This document shows, in pieces, positions 63,585-64,000 of a stretch of 64,000 bases of DNA; position 1 is the first letter of the stretch, and the number at the start of each line of letters is the position of its first letter. The notes beneath the pieces are model-generated. The model did not search any database, was not told where the DNA came from, and saw only the letters and a program-made list of their open reading frames with translations. The DNA lies in contig JAYGEX010000032.1 in assembly GCA_046582185.1 (NCBI GenBank), positions 1-64,000 of the forward strand, in the 5' to 3' direction. Both the position numbers and the translations under genes were made by a program. Origin of the DNA: GCA-002726655 sp046582185. Its GTDB lineage: Bacteria > Pseudomonadota > Gammaproteobacteria > Pseudomonadales > Azotimanducaceae.

Positions 63585-64000
63585 ATTCCTTTATGGCTGC
63601 AATTCAAAGCCTGAACAATTTCCTTTGGCACGACTATGTTCTCTATGCTGTATTGGCAACAGGGGTTTTATATACACTGTGGAGTGTCTCAAGCCAATAT
63701 CGTGCATTAACCCATGGTATTGCAGTGACCCTGGGTCATTATGATAATCCAAGAGACCCTGGCGCCATCAATCACTTTCAGGCCTTGTCGACGGCAATGT
63801 CTTCCACCGTTGGCCTTGGCAACATTGGTGGCGTCGCACTGGCCATTGCACTCGGTGGTCCTGGCGCCCTCTTCTGGATGTGGGTTGTAGGTGTGATTGG
63901 TATGTCAGTGAAGATAGTCGAAGTTACCCTCGCAATGATGTATCGCAATCTGGATGATCCTGAGAATCCTCATGGTGGCCCCATGTGGGTTGCTCGAAAA
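63581..64000 (+). CDS. AGCS-family sodium:alanine/glycine symporter, 5' part
   Basis: The frame from ATG 63581 runs off the window (140 codons present). The N-terminus has a membrane helix (FLWHDYVLYAVLATGVLYTLWS) and then the family signature: GAINHFQALSTAMSSTVGLGNIGGVALAIALGGPGALFWMW. The AGCS family imports alanine or glycine with sodium ions. Translation is coupled to the MOSC gene upstream (ATGA). Confidence 0.92.
   Translation, partial: MNSFMAAIQSLNNFLWHDYVLYAVLATGVLYTLWSVSSQYRALTHGIAVTLGHYDNPRDPGAINHFQALSTAMSSTVGLGNIGGVALAIALGGPGALFWMWVVGVIGMSVKIVEVTLAMMYRNLDDPENPHGGPMWVARK

Overview
The window is a 64 kb piece of a bacterial chromosome, most likely from a marine or environmental gammaproteobacterium. 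Supporting this are the YdbH–YnbE–YdbL-type trio, a DeaD/CsdA-type RNA helicase with a DbpA-like C-terminal domain, a monomeric NADP isocitrate dehydrogenase, an NtrY/NtrC-like two-component pair with a sigma-54 promoter, and an integron integrase resembling IntI1. No rRNA, tRNA or CRISPR array was seen. Genes are dense, on both strands, and many neighbours overlap by 4 bases.

Left edge (1-1260): mobile-DNA debris. It holds the start of a transposase gene interrupted by a stop codon, half of an integron attC site, a small cassette-type ORF, and an integron integrase that lacks its N-terminal quarter. 1263-12200: mostly metabolic enzymes (GMC oxidoreductase, rhodanese plus TauD/TfdA-like dioxygenase, amidohydrolase, VOC protein, sulfurtransferase, MDR oxidoreductase, CoA-transferase, sterol desaturase-type hydroxylase). 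Within it, at 7273-7614, is a strong candidate selenoprotein of the ArsC/Spx type, with an in-frame UGA in a UxxC motif, a Shine-Dalgarno before the upstream ATG, and a SECIS-like hairpin.

12191-24400: FAD monooxygenase, patatin, cardiolipin synthase-like PLD, histidine phosphatase, two lipoproteins sharing a mature N-terminal motif, a TPR-like protein, a SnoaL-like protein, a hydroxyisobutyrate dehydrogenase-like enzyme, a small HExxH membrane protein and monomeric isocitrate dehydrogenase.

24685-41850: the most structured region. A histidine kinase and a sigma-54 activator are divergent from an adaptor (HlyD-like), ABC ATPase and FtsX/MacB-type permease. The intergenic region carries two 16-bp dyads exactly 21 bp apart and a good -24/-12 promoter facing the export operon. 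A permease relic follows, then a three-gene 2-oxoacid:acceptor oxidoreductase operon with a GltD-like subunit, a second large permease on the other strand, a secreted beta-helix-like VNGSI-repeat protein, and an AraC-type regulator cut by a UGA.

42005-64000: an ABC ATPase coupled to a permease fused to an M1 aminopeptidase; the YdbH/YnbE/YdbL-like set; MFS symporter and acyl-CoA ligase; a set of genes around a Baeyer-Villiger monooxygenase (class II aldolase, TIGR03084-like protein, hydrolase, SCP2-like protein), suggesting breakdown of a ketone or terpenoid/steroid-like compound; then DEAD-box helicase, MOSC protein and the start of an AGCS sodium symporter. Functions are inferred from motifs read by eye; no database search was run.
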